A stretch of DNA of 64,000 nucleotides, from assembly GCA_963739995.1 (NCBI GenBank), contig CAVUCH010000004.1, positions 186,001 through 250,000 on the forward strand, given 5' to 3'. The stretch comes from CAVUCH01 sp963739995. GTDB lineage: Bacteria; Acidobacteriota; Vicinamibacteria; Vicinamibacterales; JAENWD01. The position numbers and the translations under genes are program-made. This document shows positions 8,787 to 17,578 of the stretch, one piece after another (the stretch's first letter is position 1; every line of letters begins with the position of its first letter). The notes beneath the pieces were generated by a model. That model was not told the origin of the DNA. It did not search any database and saw nothing but the letters and a program-made list of their open reading frames with translations.

Positions 8787-8884
8787 GCAGGCTGCAGGCG
8801 ACAGGCTGCAGCCTGCAGGCCCGTCGGCCTGGAGCCGGACAGCGTCTGTAGGCATTAGCCTGCCGCCTGCAGCCGCGAGCCTGC
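8787..8884. repeat. Heptad palindromic array, unit GCAGGCT
   Basis: The left units GCAGGCT, GCAGGCG and ACAGGCT (8787-8807) are complementary in type to the right units AGCCTGC, CGCCTGC, AGCCGCG and AGCCTGC (8857-8884). The core GCCCGTCGGCCTGGAGCCGGAC lies at 8819-8840. It separates the convergent GMC and terC genes. Confidence 0.8.
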
Positions 8885-8889
8885 CATGC

Positions 8890-9651
8890 TCAGTGTTCTG
8901 CCTGCCGGCGCTCCGGACCGGAGTAGCGGCGGTGGAGTTCCACAGGCTCCGACTTCTTCCGCACCCGCAGATTGATCATCTCCACGAACACCGAGAACCC
9001 CATCGCGAAGTAGATGTAGCCCTTCGACACGTGCTGCCCCACGCCGTCGAGGATTAGCGACAACCCAATCAGGAGCAGAAAGCTCAGGGCCAGCATCTTC
9101 ACCGTCGGATGCCGTTCGACGAACCGTCCAATCGGTCCGGCGGCCACCATCATCACCCCGACAGCGATCATGACGGCCAGGATCATGACCGACAAATCGT
9201 CGGCCATGCCGATCGCCGTGATCACCGAATCCAGGGAGAAGACGACGTCGAGCAGCAGGATCTGCACGAGCACGCCGGCGAACGACACGACGGCTCTGGC
9301 GCCGCCGTGCTCCCCTCCGCCCTCGAGATTTTCGTGGATTTCATGAGTGCTCTTCGCGAGAAGAAACAGCCCCCCGAGGATGAGCACCAGATCGCGACCC
9401 GACACGCCACGGCCGATCACAATCAGTGGCTCGGTGAGTCTCGTGACCCATGAAATCGAGAACAGCAGGGCGATGCGCATCAGCATCGCGAGCAAAAGCC
9501 CGATCCGGCGCGCCTTGTCCTGCTGATTCTGCGGCAGCTTGCCCGAGAGAATCGAGATGAAGATGATGTTGTCGACCCCGAGCACGATCTCGAGGACGGT
9601 CAGGGTCACGAGGGCGATCCAACCCTCGGGTGAAGCGATCCAGTCAAACAC
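8890..9651 (-). CDS. TerC family integral membrane protein
   Basis: A 253-residue polytopic membrane protein with about seven hydrophobic segments. The TerC signature acidic residues in the membrane are present: TVLEIVLGVDNIIFISIL near the N-terminus and LLDVVFSLDSVITAIGMA in the second half. The cytosolic loop GGEHGGA is His-containing. The family includes tellurite-resistance TerC and manganese exporters such as Alx/MeeF, and metal export is the likelier role when no ter cluster is present, as here. The start is a GTG (9651) with GGAG 12 bp upstream. Confidence 0.9.
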   Translation of the reverse strand: MFDWIASPEGWIALVTLTVLEIVLGVDNIIFISILSGKLPQNQQDKARRIGLLLAMLMRIALLFSISWVTRLTEPLIVIGRGVSGRDLVLILGGLFLLAKSTHEIHENLEGGGEHGGARAVVSFAGVLVQILLLDVVFSLDSVITAIGMADDLSVMILAVMIAVGVMMVAAGPIGRFVERHPTVKMLALSFLLLIGLSLILDGVGQHVSKGYIYFAMGFSVFVEMINLRVRKKSEPVELHRRYSGPERRQAEH

Positions 9652-9667
9652 GTCGCGCGGCTCCAGT

Positions 9668-9686
9668 GCCGGACTGAAGGTCCGGC
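9668..9686. repeat. Small palindrome GCCGGAC-TGAAG-GTCCGGC
   Basis: A perfect 7-bp stem with a 5-bp loop just upstream of terC. It resembles the CCGGGACTGAAGTCCCGG family found at 35481, 39871-40045 and 54890. Confidence 0.65.
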
Positions 9687-9782
9687 CCCTGAATTATGAG
9701 GCAGGCGGCGAGGATGAGGTGGAAGCCACTTGTGAACCCCCTAGCAGAGGTGAGCTCCTGGTTCAAGCAGCCCACACCTCAC

Positions 9783-11795
9783 TCATTGTGGGGTGCGCCT
9801 GACCCTGACGACGACCGACTTCACCGCCCCTGCGTTGTCGTAGGTCCGAGCAGTCCACGTGTATGTGCCGGGCGATGAAAACGAGTGCGCCGCCTCCCAG
9901 GACGCCGCGGTCAGATTCGTTACCGTGGTGCCGTTCACGACGAACTCGACACGCGTGTCGGTGCCGTCCGGATCGGCAGCGCTTGCGACGATCGTCAGGG
10001 TGCTCGGCACCCCAACGGTGGTGCCCGACGCAGGCTGGGTGATGGCGACAGTCGGGGGCTGATTGGGCGTCTGCTGCGTGTCAGTCTTCGCGAGAACGAC
10101 GGTGTCGTTCTTCGTGCTGCCGGGGGCCTGCGTCAGCCACTGCCTCGACGAGAGCACGATCTGATCGATGCCGAGGCCGTCCTCGCGCTTCTGGACGCGC
10201 ACCCGTTGCGGGCCTGTGCTGTCGAAGTAGATGAGTGCGCCGTTCATCCCATAGCCGTTGTCACTCCAGCCCCACCCGGCCAGACCGCAGCCGCTGCAGT
10301 CTTCAACGCTATAGACGGTCGCGCTGGTGGAGCCGATGCGATAGACGGCCGCTCCGGTCGGATCCACGCTGTGGTCGAACTGGATGAACGCTGAATCGTT
10401 CACGTAGGCGTTGCCCTGGGCCTTGCCGCGGACCCACAGCCGGTAGCCCCGGCCCTTGATCGCGTGGAACGTCAGGTCGAAGTACTGAGTCGGGGACGCC
10501 AGCGGAGCTGCGAGTTTGGCGGCCCCGAGGTCCCGGATTTCGAGCCGGGCGCCCGCCGCGGCAGCTGGCTCCGGCATGAGCGCCCAGCCGGACACGACCG
10601 CCGCTTCGGCCGCCCAGAGGACAACGTCCTCACCCCGCTTCGGAGATGTCTGCACCGTGATCGACACTGGTAGCGACGTGCCGACGTTGCCAACGTCGTC
10701 GTACGCCCGAGCCACTAGCGTGTACGTCCCCGGTGTCGTCGCGTCCCAGGTGGCGCCCCACGGTGAAGTTCTGTCATCGCTTACCACGACGCCATTGATG
10801 AGGAAGTTGACGTGCGCGACGGTGCCGTCGGCGTCGGAGGCGGTGGCTGCAATCCCGATGCTGGTGCTGGTGAAGGTGGCGCCTGTCACCGGGGTTGTGA
10901 TGGCGACCACCGGAGCGACTATCGGAGGCGATCCGATCGTGAGCGTGTACGAACGTGTTGCGGCGCTCGTGGGATCGGACGGGTCCTGCGCACGCACGGT
11001 GAACGTGAACGTGCCGGACTGCGACGGCGTGCCCGCGATCAGCCCGGACGATGTGCCCAGGGACACGCCTCCGGGGAGCCCGCCGGCAGCGACGCTCCAG
11101 GTGTAGGCGCCCGTCCCGCCCGTAGCGGAAAGTGTCACGGCGTACGGTGTGCCCGTCTGCCCTTGTGGAACTGAAACCGTAGCGATGCTGACCGGGGCCG
11201 CGACCGTGACGTCGGCGGCCGCGCTGGTGGTGGTGAGGCCGTCATTGTCCGTCGCCACGGCCGTGAGGCGGTACGTGCCGGGGGCGACGGGGTCCCAGGT
11301 GATCGACCAGGGCGCGGCCGACGCGCCGCCGAGGATGGTCGCATTCGCGTAGAAGTCGACCCGCGTCACCGTGCCATCGGCGTCGGTCGCCGCGGCGACG
11401 AGCGCCGCGGTCGGGCCCACGAGGGTCGCCCCCGGGATCGGCGACGCCAGCGAGACGGCGGGCGGGGTCGACGCAATCCTCAGGGCATAGGCCTGCCCGG
11501 CCACGTTGGCGGGGTCGGCCGCGTCCTGCGCCTGCACGGTGATCGGGAAGGTGCCGGACTGGCCCGGGGTCCCGCGGAGGACGCCCGTCGCCGCCGCGAG
11601 CGACAGCCCCGCGGGCAGCGCGCCGGCGGTGACCCGCCAGCCATAGGTGCCGGACCCGCCGGTCGCCTGGAGGGTGGCCGCATACGCCGCCCCCGTCTGC
11701 CCGGCGGGGAGCGCCGTCGTGCCGATGACCACCGGCGGCGGCGCCCCCGGGCGGCCCTGGCGCGCCGTCCGCGCGTCGGCCTCGACCTGCGCCAC
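9783..11795 (-). CDS. Secreted beta-helix protein 1, C-terminal part (Ig-like modules; split from the N-terminal part by a frameshift)
   Basis: This 670-residue frame continues the gene whose 5' part starts at 13629. It has no signal peptide or ribosome-binding site of its own, and its apparent GTG start lies inside the region homologous to the paralogue. Domains in order: putative-Ig (He_PIG, about 20-110), Big-type Ig (115-195), second He_PIG (200-290), second Big-type (295-380), an unnamed module (about 385-590) with CSGCGLAGWGW and REDGLGIDQIVLS, and a third Big-type domain to the end. It probably binds or displays carbohydrate outside the cell; no catalytic residues are recognisable. Confidence 0.75.
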   Translation of the reverse strand: MAQVEADARTARQGRPGAPPPVVIGTTALPAGQTGAAYAATLQATGGSGTYGWRVTAGALPAGLSLAAATGVLRGTPGQSGTFPITVQAQDAADPANVAGQAYALRIASTPPAVSLASPIPGATLVGPTAALVAAATDADGTVTRVDFYANATILGGASAAPWSITWDPVAPGTYRLTAVATDNDGLTTTSAAADVTVAAPVSIATVSVPQGQTGTPYAVTLSATGGTGAYTWSVAAGGLPGGVSLGTSSGLIAGTPSQSGTFTFTVRAQDPSDPTSAATRSYTLTIGSPPIVAPVVAITTPVTGATFTSTSIGIAATASDADGTVAHVNFLINGVVVSDDRTSPWGATWDATTPGTYTLVARAYDDVGNVGTSLPVSITVQTSPKRGEDVVLWAAEAAVVSGWALMPEPAAAAGARLEIRDLGAAKLAAPLASPTQYFDLTFHAIKGRGYRLWVRGKAQGNAYVNDSAFIQFDHSVDPTGAAVYRIGSTSATVYSVEDCSGCGLAGWGWSDNGYGMNGALIYFDSTGPQRVRVQKREDGLGIDQIVLSSRQWLTQAPGSTKNDTVVLAKTDTQQTPNQPPTVAITQPASGTTVGVPSTLTIVASAADPDGTDTRVEFVVNGTTVTNLTAASWEAAHSFSSPGTYTWTARTYDNAGAVKSVVVRVRRTPQ

Positions 11796-13629
11796 CGGCG
11801 CGCCGAGATCGAGACGCGTCGGTGCCGCTCGCCCGGTAGCGGCTGCTGGCGATCAGGCTGAAGTTGGACGCCGTCACGTCGACGAACTGCCCCTGCCAGA
11901 ACGCGACCGTCGGGAACTCGTTGCCGGCCGGATACCGCGCGGCCGAGCCCCCCGCGAACGTGTTCCGCTGCACCAGGGCGCCCGGGAAGTACGCCGTCAG
12001 CGTGTCGGTCCCATAGGCCCGCGCGTTGCCCATGATCCCATAGGTGTTGTGTTTCAGCAGGTTGTTCGTGAACCGCAGGTTCGCCACCGTCATCTCGGCG
12101 CCGTAGCTGCCGCCATACACGTAGATCGCCTGCCCGTCGTGCAGGACGGTATTGTGGTCGATCGTGAGGTCGCTCGGCCTGTTGCCGATCTGGATCCACC
12201 GCCCGCTGCCCCCCCAGGCGCTGGCGCTGATGTCATCGAAGATGTTCTGGGCGATGGTGATGCGGCGGGTCTGCCCGCTGGTCGCATTGGTGTCGTAGCC
12301 TTCGATCTGCACGCCGGAGCCGGCATGCCGCACCAGATTGCCGGTGAACGTCACGTCGCGCACGGCGATCCACGGCGACGTGGCGTCCTGGTTGCGCGGC
12401 GTGAGGAGCACGGCAAAGCCGGTCTGCGATTCCTGCCAGGCGTGCTCCATCAGGTTGCCGTGCACGCGGACGCGCTGGCCGAGCTTCAGCTCGAACAGGT
12501 TCTTCACCGCCCAGCGCGTGCCGGTCGCCCAGGTGCCCGTGTCCGCCACGCCGGCCGCCGTGCCGTCGTCGACGAAGCTGGTCGCGGCGGTGCCGAAGTA
12601 CCGGTCCTGCGCCCCCGGCGCCGGCCCCCGGTAGACGCGATAGGTGGTCGCGCCGGCGACCGGCGCCCACGACACGGTGACGCGCCCGCCGGCGCCGACC
12701 CCCGCCGTGACCTCGGCGGCGCGCGCGGAGTAGGCCCACGCGTCCTGCGCCGTCCGGCGCGCCGCCAGCACGCGATAGGCGTAGGTCCCCGCCGGGAGCG
12801 AGCCGCTGCCGCCGGCGACGGCGGTGACCCCGGTGGGGGTCGGCACAATCGGGGTGCGCCAGGCGAGCGGCTTGTACAGGTGATTGCCCGTGAACTCGAT
12901 GTCGGCGGGAATCAGGTTGGGGATCTTCGGGCTGGCGCCGCCGAGCATGAAGTTCTCGCCCGCCGCCTCGAGGTAGTTGTTCACGATGGTGTAGGGCCCG
13001 GGGCCGTTGTAGCCGTTGATGGCCTGGGTATCCATGCCGACGCCCTTGATGTCGGCGATGTAGGAGTCGGTCACCCAGGTGGCGCCGCTGTGCAGGGCGA
13101 TGCCGCGCTTCTGCCCGAGCGCGGGATCGCCATGGATGTACAGGTGGGCGAGCACGAAATGGTGCGGCACCTGGGTGAGCAGGGTCTGCCGGAGGTCGCC
13201 GGCGCCGAGCGCGAGAATCTCCCCGAACCCGCGCAGGTTGGCGCGGAACTCCAGATACTGCAGCCGCCAGTGATGCGCGCCGGCCGCGACGGTCAGCGCC
13301 GGCGCCGTGTTCGGCGATTGGAGGATGGGCAGGTGCGGCGCATCGGCGGGCCGGATGCGCACGCCGGCGAGCGGCAGCAGCGTGTCGGCGGCCGCCGACC
13401 GGATGGTGATGTAGGTCGTGGCCGTGCCCTTGTTGGGCAGGCGGAAGTTGCCGGTGAAGGTCGCGCCAGGTGCGAGCAGCAGGCGATCGCCGGGCTGCGC
13501 GCGGTCGATGGCGGTCTGCAGGTTGGTGCCGGCGGCGACGTAGAGGTCCGCGGCGCGCGTGGGCGCCGCGGTCAACAGGGCCGCCGCACCCAGGACCACA
13601 CCGAGACCCACACGTCGCCCGCTACCCAT
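11242..13629 (-). CDS. Secreted beta-helix protein 1, N-terminal part (frameshifted near 11811)
   Basis: I start at the ATG 13629, which gives a signal peptide (GSGRRVGLGVVLGAAALLTAAPTRA). A right-handed parallel beta-helix follows, interrupted by a fibronectin-III-like insert at about residues 262-371. Homology to the paralogue at 14641-17340 runs to about residue 606 (SSRYRASGTDA). After that the frame turns into Arg/Gly-rich nonsense, while the +1 frame continues coherently as LDLGAPVAQVEADARTARQG. One extra base near 11805-11815 explains this. The intact product would be about 1,280 residues. Beta-helix proteins of this kind are often polysaccharide lyases or surface adhesins; the role is not determined. 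Confidence 0.72.
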   Translation of the reverse strand: MGSGRRVGLGVVLGAAALLTAAPTRAADLYVAAGTNLQTAIDRAQPGDRLLLAPGATFTGNFRLPNKGTATTYITIRSAAADTLLPLAGVRIRPADAPHLPILQSPNTAPALTVAAGAHHWRLQYLEFRANLRGFGEILALGAGDLRQTLLTQVPHHFVLAHLYIHGDPALGQKRGIALHSGATWVTDSYIADIKGVGMDTQAINGYNGPGPYTIVNNYLEAAGENFMLGGASPKIPNLIPADIEFTGNHLYKPLAWRTPIVPTPTGVTAVAGGSGSLPAGTYAYRVLAARRTAQDAWAYSARAAEVTAGVGAGGRVTVSWAPVAGATTYRVYRGPAPGAQDRYFGTAATSFVDDGTAAGVADTGTWATGTRWAVKNLFELKLGQRVRVHGNLMEHAWQESQTGFAVLLTPRNQDATSPWIAVRDVTFTGNLVRHAGSGVQIEGYDTNATSGQTRRITIAQNIFDDISASAWGGSGRWIQIGNRPSDLTIDHNTVLHDGQAIYVYGGSYGAEMTVANLRFTNNLLKHNTYGIMGNARAYGTDTLTAYFPGALVQRNTFAGGSAARYPAGNEFPTVAFWQGQFVDVTASNFSLIASSRYRASGTDASRSRRAGGAGRGRRADGAPGPPGGAAAGGHRHDGAPRRADGGGVCGHPPGDRRVRHLWLAGHRRRAARGAVARGGDGRPPRDPGPVRHLPDHRAGAGRGRPRQRGRAGLCPEDCVDPARRLAGVADPGGDPRGPDRGARRRGDRRRWHGDAGRLLRECDHPRRRVGRALVDHLGPRRPRHVPPHGRGDGQ

Positions 13630-14027
13630 GCCGTTCCGACCCTCTGGAGGGAAGGGGCCGTGAGGCGGAAGTGCGTCAGGTCCCTGAGCCGGGAGCGCTG
13701 GAGGGCAAGCCCGGTACCGGACGGGCACCGAGGCGACCGGGGGAATTGACCAGAGGTCACCCGACGCTCTTTGGGCCGCTTTTCATCGCCACCACGGATG
13801 GAAGACGGCTCAGCGAGCCTGTACCCGGCGGGCAGCCGGGCTCGACGAATTACGAAACCGTCTTGCCGGAGGCAGTTCTGTAAGGAGGGTCAGGGGAGGG
13901 AGAGCCGTGGCCTCGAACACATCATGCGGCACGGTGCTGCACGCCGCAGCACGCGCCGGCGCGATCGGAGGGTGTCGCGCTGGCACCGTCGCTTCGTCGG
14001 CGACGGCGCCAGCACGCCATGTCTCGC
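13630..14027. other. Intergenic region between the two beta-helix genes
   Basis: About 400 bp with no convincing gene. It holds the 14-bp hairpin described separately (13979-14013). The rest is mixed GC-rich sequence with a GGAGG-rich stretch near 13880-13905 that is followed by no supported frame. Confidence 0.5.
13979..14013 (-). terminator. Hairpin downstream of beta-helix gene 2
   Basis: GCTGGCACCGTCGC (13979-13992) and GCGACGGCGCCAGC (14000-14013) pair over 14 bp with one mismatch and a 7-nt loop. It begins 14 bp after the stop at 14028 of the minus-strand gene. There is no T-run, so it may stabilise the 3' end or terminate weakly. Confidence 0.45.
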
Positions 14028-14633
14028 TCAGTACGTGCTGGTGGTGCCGTCCGGCCGCACGATCGTACGGTCGTTCCTGGCAGCTCCCGGCGCGGACGTG
14101 AGGAAGCGCTGCGGGCTGATCACGATCTGGTCGATGCGGACACCATCCTGGCGTGTCTGAATACGCAGCCTTTGCGTGCCGGTGGTCTGGAACGTCACCG
14201 CACCCGTCTGCCCCGTCCACCACGCGGCAGCGATCCAGCCCCACCCGGCGACCCCGCACCCCGAGCACGCTTCGAGGTCGACGAGCACTGCGGACGTTGT
14301 ACCTATCCTGTTCACGGCGGTGCCGGAACTATTCACACTCCCGTCGTACTGGACCCACACGGAGTCGTTGGACCTGGAGTTTCCGGCCGCGGACAGGCGC
14401 AGCCACGTGCGATACCGCACGCCTTTCACCGCCGTGAACGTCACATCGACGTAGTTGGCCGGGGACGCGAGCGCGGTCAGGACGGACGAGCCCCGATCGA
14501 GGCTGCCAAGCCTGCGCCCATCCGCACCGGTGCTGTCGGTTTCCAGCAGCCAGTTCCCCTTTCGCTCCACGGAGTCGTCCGCGCGCAGCACCACGTCCTT
14601 CGCCGTGAGCGTCGCGCCGGTGCGCGTCAGCAC
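14028..14633 (-). CDS. Secreted beta-helix protein 2, C-terminal part (second copy of the CxGCGxxGWGW module; split by a frameshift)
   Basis: The 201 residues form one complete copy of the module found at the end of the preceding frame: YRTWLRLSA, NDSVWVQYDG, ACSGCGVAGWGW, RQDGVRIDQIVIS, TSAPGAARND. The frame is open further upstream and joins the N-terminal part if one C is removed from the CCC at 14672-14674 (coding strand), giving KYLTVAPGSEKNDGTVL, a near match to the equivalent joint in paralogue 1. It is therefore not an independent gene. Confidence 0.75.
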   Translation of the reverse strand: MLTRTGATLTAKDVVLRADDSVERKGNWLLETDSTGADGRRLGSLDRGSSVLTALASPANYVDVTFTAVKGVRYRTWLRLSAAGNSRSNDSVWVQYDGSVNSSGTAVNRIGTTSAVLVDLEACSGCGVAGWGWIAAAWWTGQTGAVTFQTTGTQRLRIQTRQDGVRIDQIVISPQRFLTSAPGAARNDRTIVRPDGTTSTY

Positions 14634-14640
14634 GGTCCCG

Positions 14641-17340
14641 TCATTCTTCTCTGAGCCGGGCGCAACTGTCAGGGTACTTCACCGGGCTGAGGACGATCTG
14701 ATCCACCTGGACGCCGTCCTCCCGCAGCTGGATGCGGATTGTCTGCGGTCCCGCCGCCTCGAAGCGAACCACCCCGGTCGAGTTCTGCCAGCCCCATCCC
14801 GAGAGCCCGCATCCCGCACAGGCCTCCAGATTGATCAGCTGCGCGCTCGTGGTGCCCGTACGCCACAGCGGAGCGCCCTGGGCCGACACTCCGCCCGTGA
14901 ACTGCACCCAGACCGAGTCGTCGTACTTGTTGCCGCTCGGTGCGCGAAGGCGCAGCCAGATGCGGTAGTTGGTGTTCGCGGCAGCCATGAACGGCGCCTC
15001 GAAGTAGTGTGCGGGCCGAGCGGCCGGCACGTTGTACTGGGTGAAGCCATTATTGGTGCTCGACATGATCCGCCCGCCGGCGCCGGACGTGGACGAGATG
15101 CGCGCCCAGTTGCCGCGAATGACCGTCACGTCGGCAGCCGTCAGCACGATGTCGCCGGCACCCGTCGTGGACGGAGCCTGGATCGAGGCGGTGGTGGTGG
15201 CCGTGCCAGTGGCCCCGGCGTTGTCCGTGACGGTCAGGCGTACGGTGAACGTGCCGCTGCTCGCGTAGGTGTGGGATGGCGTCGCACCGGATCCCGCGCT
15301 CGTGCCGTCACCCCAGTCCCACCGGTAGGACGCGATCGATCCATCCGGATCCCGGGAGCCGCTGCCGTTGAACGAGATGGCCGTTCCGGGCCTTCCGCTG
15401 TATGGGCCGCCTGGGCTCGCGCTCGGTGCCGCGTTCGTGGTCGTGCCTCCCCCGCTCGACTGCCGTGCCAGCGTGAGCGCGGCCAGATCCACACCGATGT
15501 TCTTCCCATCCGTGGCACGGCCGATGTACGGGCTGCCGGAGACCAGCGCGTAGTTCTGCGCCGAGTAGTTCTGGAACTGCGCATAGAAGGTCGGCACGTC
15601 CGGAAAGAAGTTCTCGCTCGGGTACAACGAGGACTTGCCGCCCGCGAGCACGTTGCGACGGACCACAGCTCCGGGAAAGTAGCTCGACAGGGTGGCGTTC
15701 CCGATCCCGGATCCCGAGCCGAAGATGCCGTAGGTGTTGTGTTTCATCAGATTGTTGGTGAACACAAATCCCGAACTCTGCCCGTCGTCGATCAGCACGA
15801 TGTTGCTGCTGTGAAAGGCGGTGTTGTGGTCGACCGTCACATTCGCCGGTCCCCGCGTGATCGACATGAGATGTCCCCCCGTTCCCCAGGTGGCGCTGCT
15901 GACGTCGTCGAACACGTTGTTGAGGATGGCGATGCGGCGCGTGAGCTGGCTGCCCGTGCTCGAGGAATAGTCGTATCCGAGGATGTTGATCGCCCCGTTC
16001 ACGTGCCGCACGATGTTGGAGCGGATTGTGACATCCTGCACAACGCTCCAGGGTGCGGTGTTGTACTGGTTTCGCGGCGTCAGCACGAGCGCGTAGCCCG
16101 GCTGGCTCGCCTGCCAGTTGTTCTCGATGATGTTGCCCTCGATCCGGACGCGCTGGGCGTTCTTCAACTCGATCGTGTTCTTCACATTCCACAACGTGCC
16201 GCTGACGCGCGGCGTGCCCGACGTTTCCCCCGAGCCCGTGTAGGTGAAGGTGGTGCTCGTGCTTGCCGTGTCGCGATACACCCTTTCACCGCCGGCGCTC
16301 GTGCCCCGGTAGATGCGATAGCGGGTCGCGCCGCTCACCGCGCTCCAGCTGACCGTGACCGCCGCCCCGCCTGACACGCCGATCGACACTTCTGCGGATG
16401 GTGCGGAGTGCGCGAGGCTGCCGCCCGAGTGGAGCAGCGCAACCACCTTGAAATAATGCGTGCCGCCAGCCAGCGATCCGCCTGCTGACGAGGACGCCAC
16501 GCGCGGACTGCCGGGCTTCGAGAGGATCGGGTTGCGCCAGGCGAGCGGCTTCGTCAGCAGGTTGCGCGTGATCGAGATGTCGCTGGGGACGAGGTTGGGA
16601 GTCTTCGGATCCGAGCCACCGAACAGAACGCTCATGGTCGACCCTTCGAGGTAGTTGTTGTCGATTTTGAAGGGACCGGGGCCGTTGAAGCCAGCGATGG
16701 CCTGGGCGTCACTCGCGAAGTGCTTGCAGTTTTCGAAGTAGCTGTTGAGGATGTTCGTGGAAGCACTGTCAAGTGCGAGGCAGCGCTTCTGTCCGCGGAT
16801 GGCATCGCCATGGACGTAAAGCCGATCCAGCGTAATGGCGTATGGCGCGAGGCTTTTCGTCGTCTGCGTCGTGTTGTTCCCGAGAGCGATGAGCGTTTCG
16901 TAGCCCTCCTGGTTCTTGCCGTCGATCTCCAGGAACTGCAGGCGGTAGTGGTGCGCGCCGCTCGCCGCTCGAATGATCGGCGTGCTGCGATACGTGCTCC
17001 CCTGGCCGCGGAGGCGCGCCAGCGCGGAGAGAGACGTGTTGGCGCCGGTCCGCCCGGAGGGCACCAGGCGCACACCCGCGGCGGGCAGGCTCGTGGCCGG
17101 CGCGTCCGAACGAATCACGATCTCTGCCGTGCCGCTCTTCGCCTTGAGCATGTAGTTGCCGATGAAGGTCTCACCGGCACGAAGGAGGATGGTGTCCCCA
17201 GGTTGCGCCGCATCGATCGCGGGCTGAAGGTTCGTGTACATGCACCCGCTCGCGCACACCGTGCGCGTCGCTCCCTGTGCCGAGGCGGCGAGAACCATCG
17301 TGGCAGAGAGCGTCCACACGCCAAGCCGGAAGAGGTGCAC
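14641..17340 (-). CDS. Secreted beta-helix protein 2, N-terminal part (PKD domain; frameshifted at 14672-14674)
   Basis: An 899-residue frame with a signal peptide (residues 1-23). A parallel beta-helix (about 28-620) is interrupted by a fibronectin-III-like insert (about 273-380). A PKD domain follows (about 633-722, with WDWGDGT and SHTY), then one copy of the CxGCGxxGWGW module (about 727-890). It ends in PDSCARLREE, an out-of-frame tail. The paralogue immediately downstream has the same beta-helix and inserted Fn3 but Ig modules instead of PKD. The start is a GTG with AGGAG 8 bp upstream. Presumably secreted; its substrate is unknown. Confidence 0.78.
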   Translation of the reverse strand: MHLFRLGVWTLSATMVLAASAQGATRTVCASGCMYTNLQPAIDAAQPGDTILLRAGETFIGNYMLKAKSGTAEIVIRSDAPATSLPAAGVRLVPSGRTGANTSLSALARLRGQGSTYRSTPIIRAASGAHHYRLQFLEIDGKNQEGYETLIALGNNTTQTTKSLAPYAITLDRLYVHGDAIRGQKRCLALDSASTNILNSYFENCKHFASDAQAIAGFNGPGPFKIDNNYLEGSTMSVLFGGSDPKTPNLVPSDISITRNLLTKPLAWRNPILSKPGSPRVASSSAGGSLAGGTHYFKVVALLHSGGSLAHSAPSAEVSIGVSGGAAVTVSWSAVSGATRYRIYRGTSAGGERVYRDTASTSTTFTYTGSGETSGTPRVSGTLWNVKNTIELKNAQRVRIEGNIIENNWQASQPGYALVLTPRNQYNTAPWSVVQDVTIRSNIVRHVNGAINILGYDYSSSTGSQLTRRIAILNNVFDDVSSATWGTGGHLMSITRGPANVTVDHNTAFHSSNIVLIDDGQSSGFVFTNNLMKHNTYGIFGSGSGIGNATLSSYFPGAVVRRNVLAGGKSSLYPSENFFPDVPTFYAQFQNYSAQNYALVSGSPYIGRATDGKNIGVDLAALTLARQSSGGGTTTNAAPSASPGGPYSGRPGTAISFNGSGSRDPDGSIASYRWDWGDGTSAGSGATPSHTYASSGTFTVRLTVTDNAGATGTATTTASIQAPSTTGAGDIVLTAADVTVIRGNWARISSTSGAGGRIMSSTNNGFTQYNVPAARPAHYFEAPFMAAANTNYRIWLRLRAPSGNKYDDSVWVQFTGGVSAQGAPLWRTGTTSAQLINLEACAGCGLSGWGWQNSTGVVRFEAAGPQTIRIQLREDGVQVDQIVLSPVKYPDSCARLREE

Positions 17341-17578
17341 GTCACGATCTCCTGTCGTTTAAAGCTCCCGGGGATGGGGTCCGCCAGCGTCCCGAGAGGA
17401 TTTCCGGGCGCCGGGAGGGCTGCTGGCAAGAGCTCTGCCACGGTTCGCGCGTCTGAGTTTACTGAGTGTTTCAAGTTGCTACAGCGCTGGCGTGAACATA
17501 TTGTCTCTGAACGCTACTGAGCAGTTTTGTAACAATTACACCGCTGGCGCGGCGTTCAAGCTGCAGGCTCCAAGAACA
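17341..17578. promoter_or_regulatory. Divergent control region with 13-bp direct repeats
   Basis: Relatively AT-rich region between beta-helix gene 2 and the flavoprotein gene. TACAGCGCTGGCG (17480-17492) and TACACCGCTGGCG (17537-17549) are direct repeats with one mismatch, 57 bp apart, and could be regulator sites. Confidence 0.4.

Noticed and set aside
11647..13749. 700-residue plus-strand open frame opposite beta-helix gene 1
   Set aside because: Arg/Gly/Val-rich shadow with no domain; the minus strand carries a signal peptide and recognised folds.
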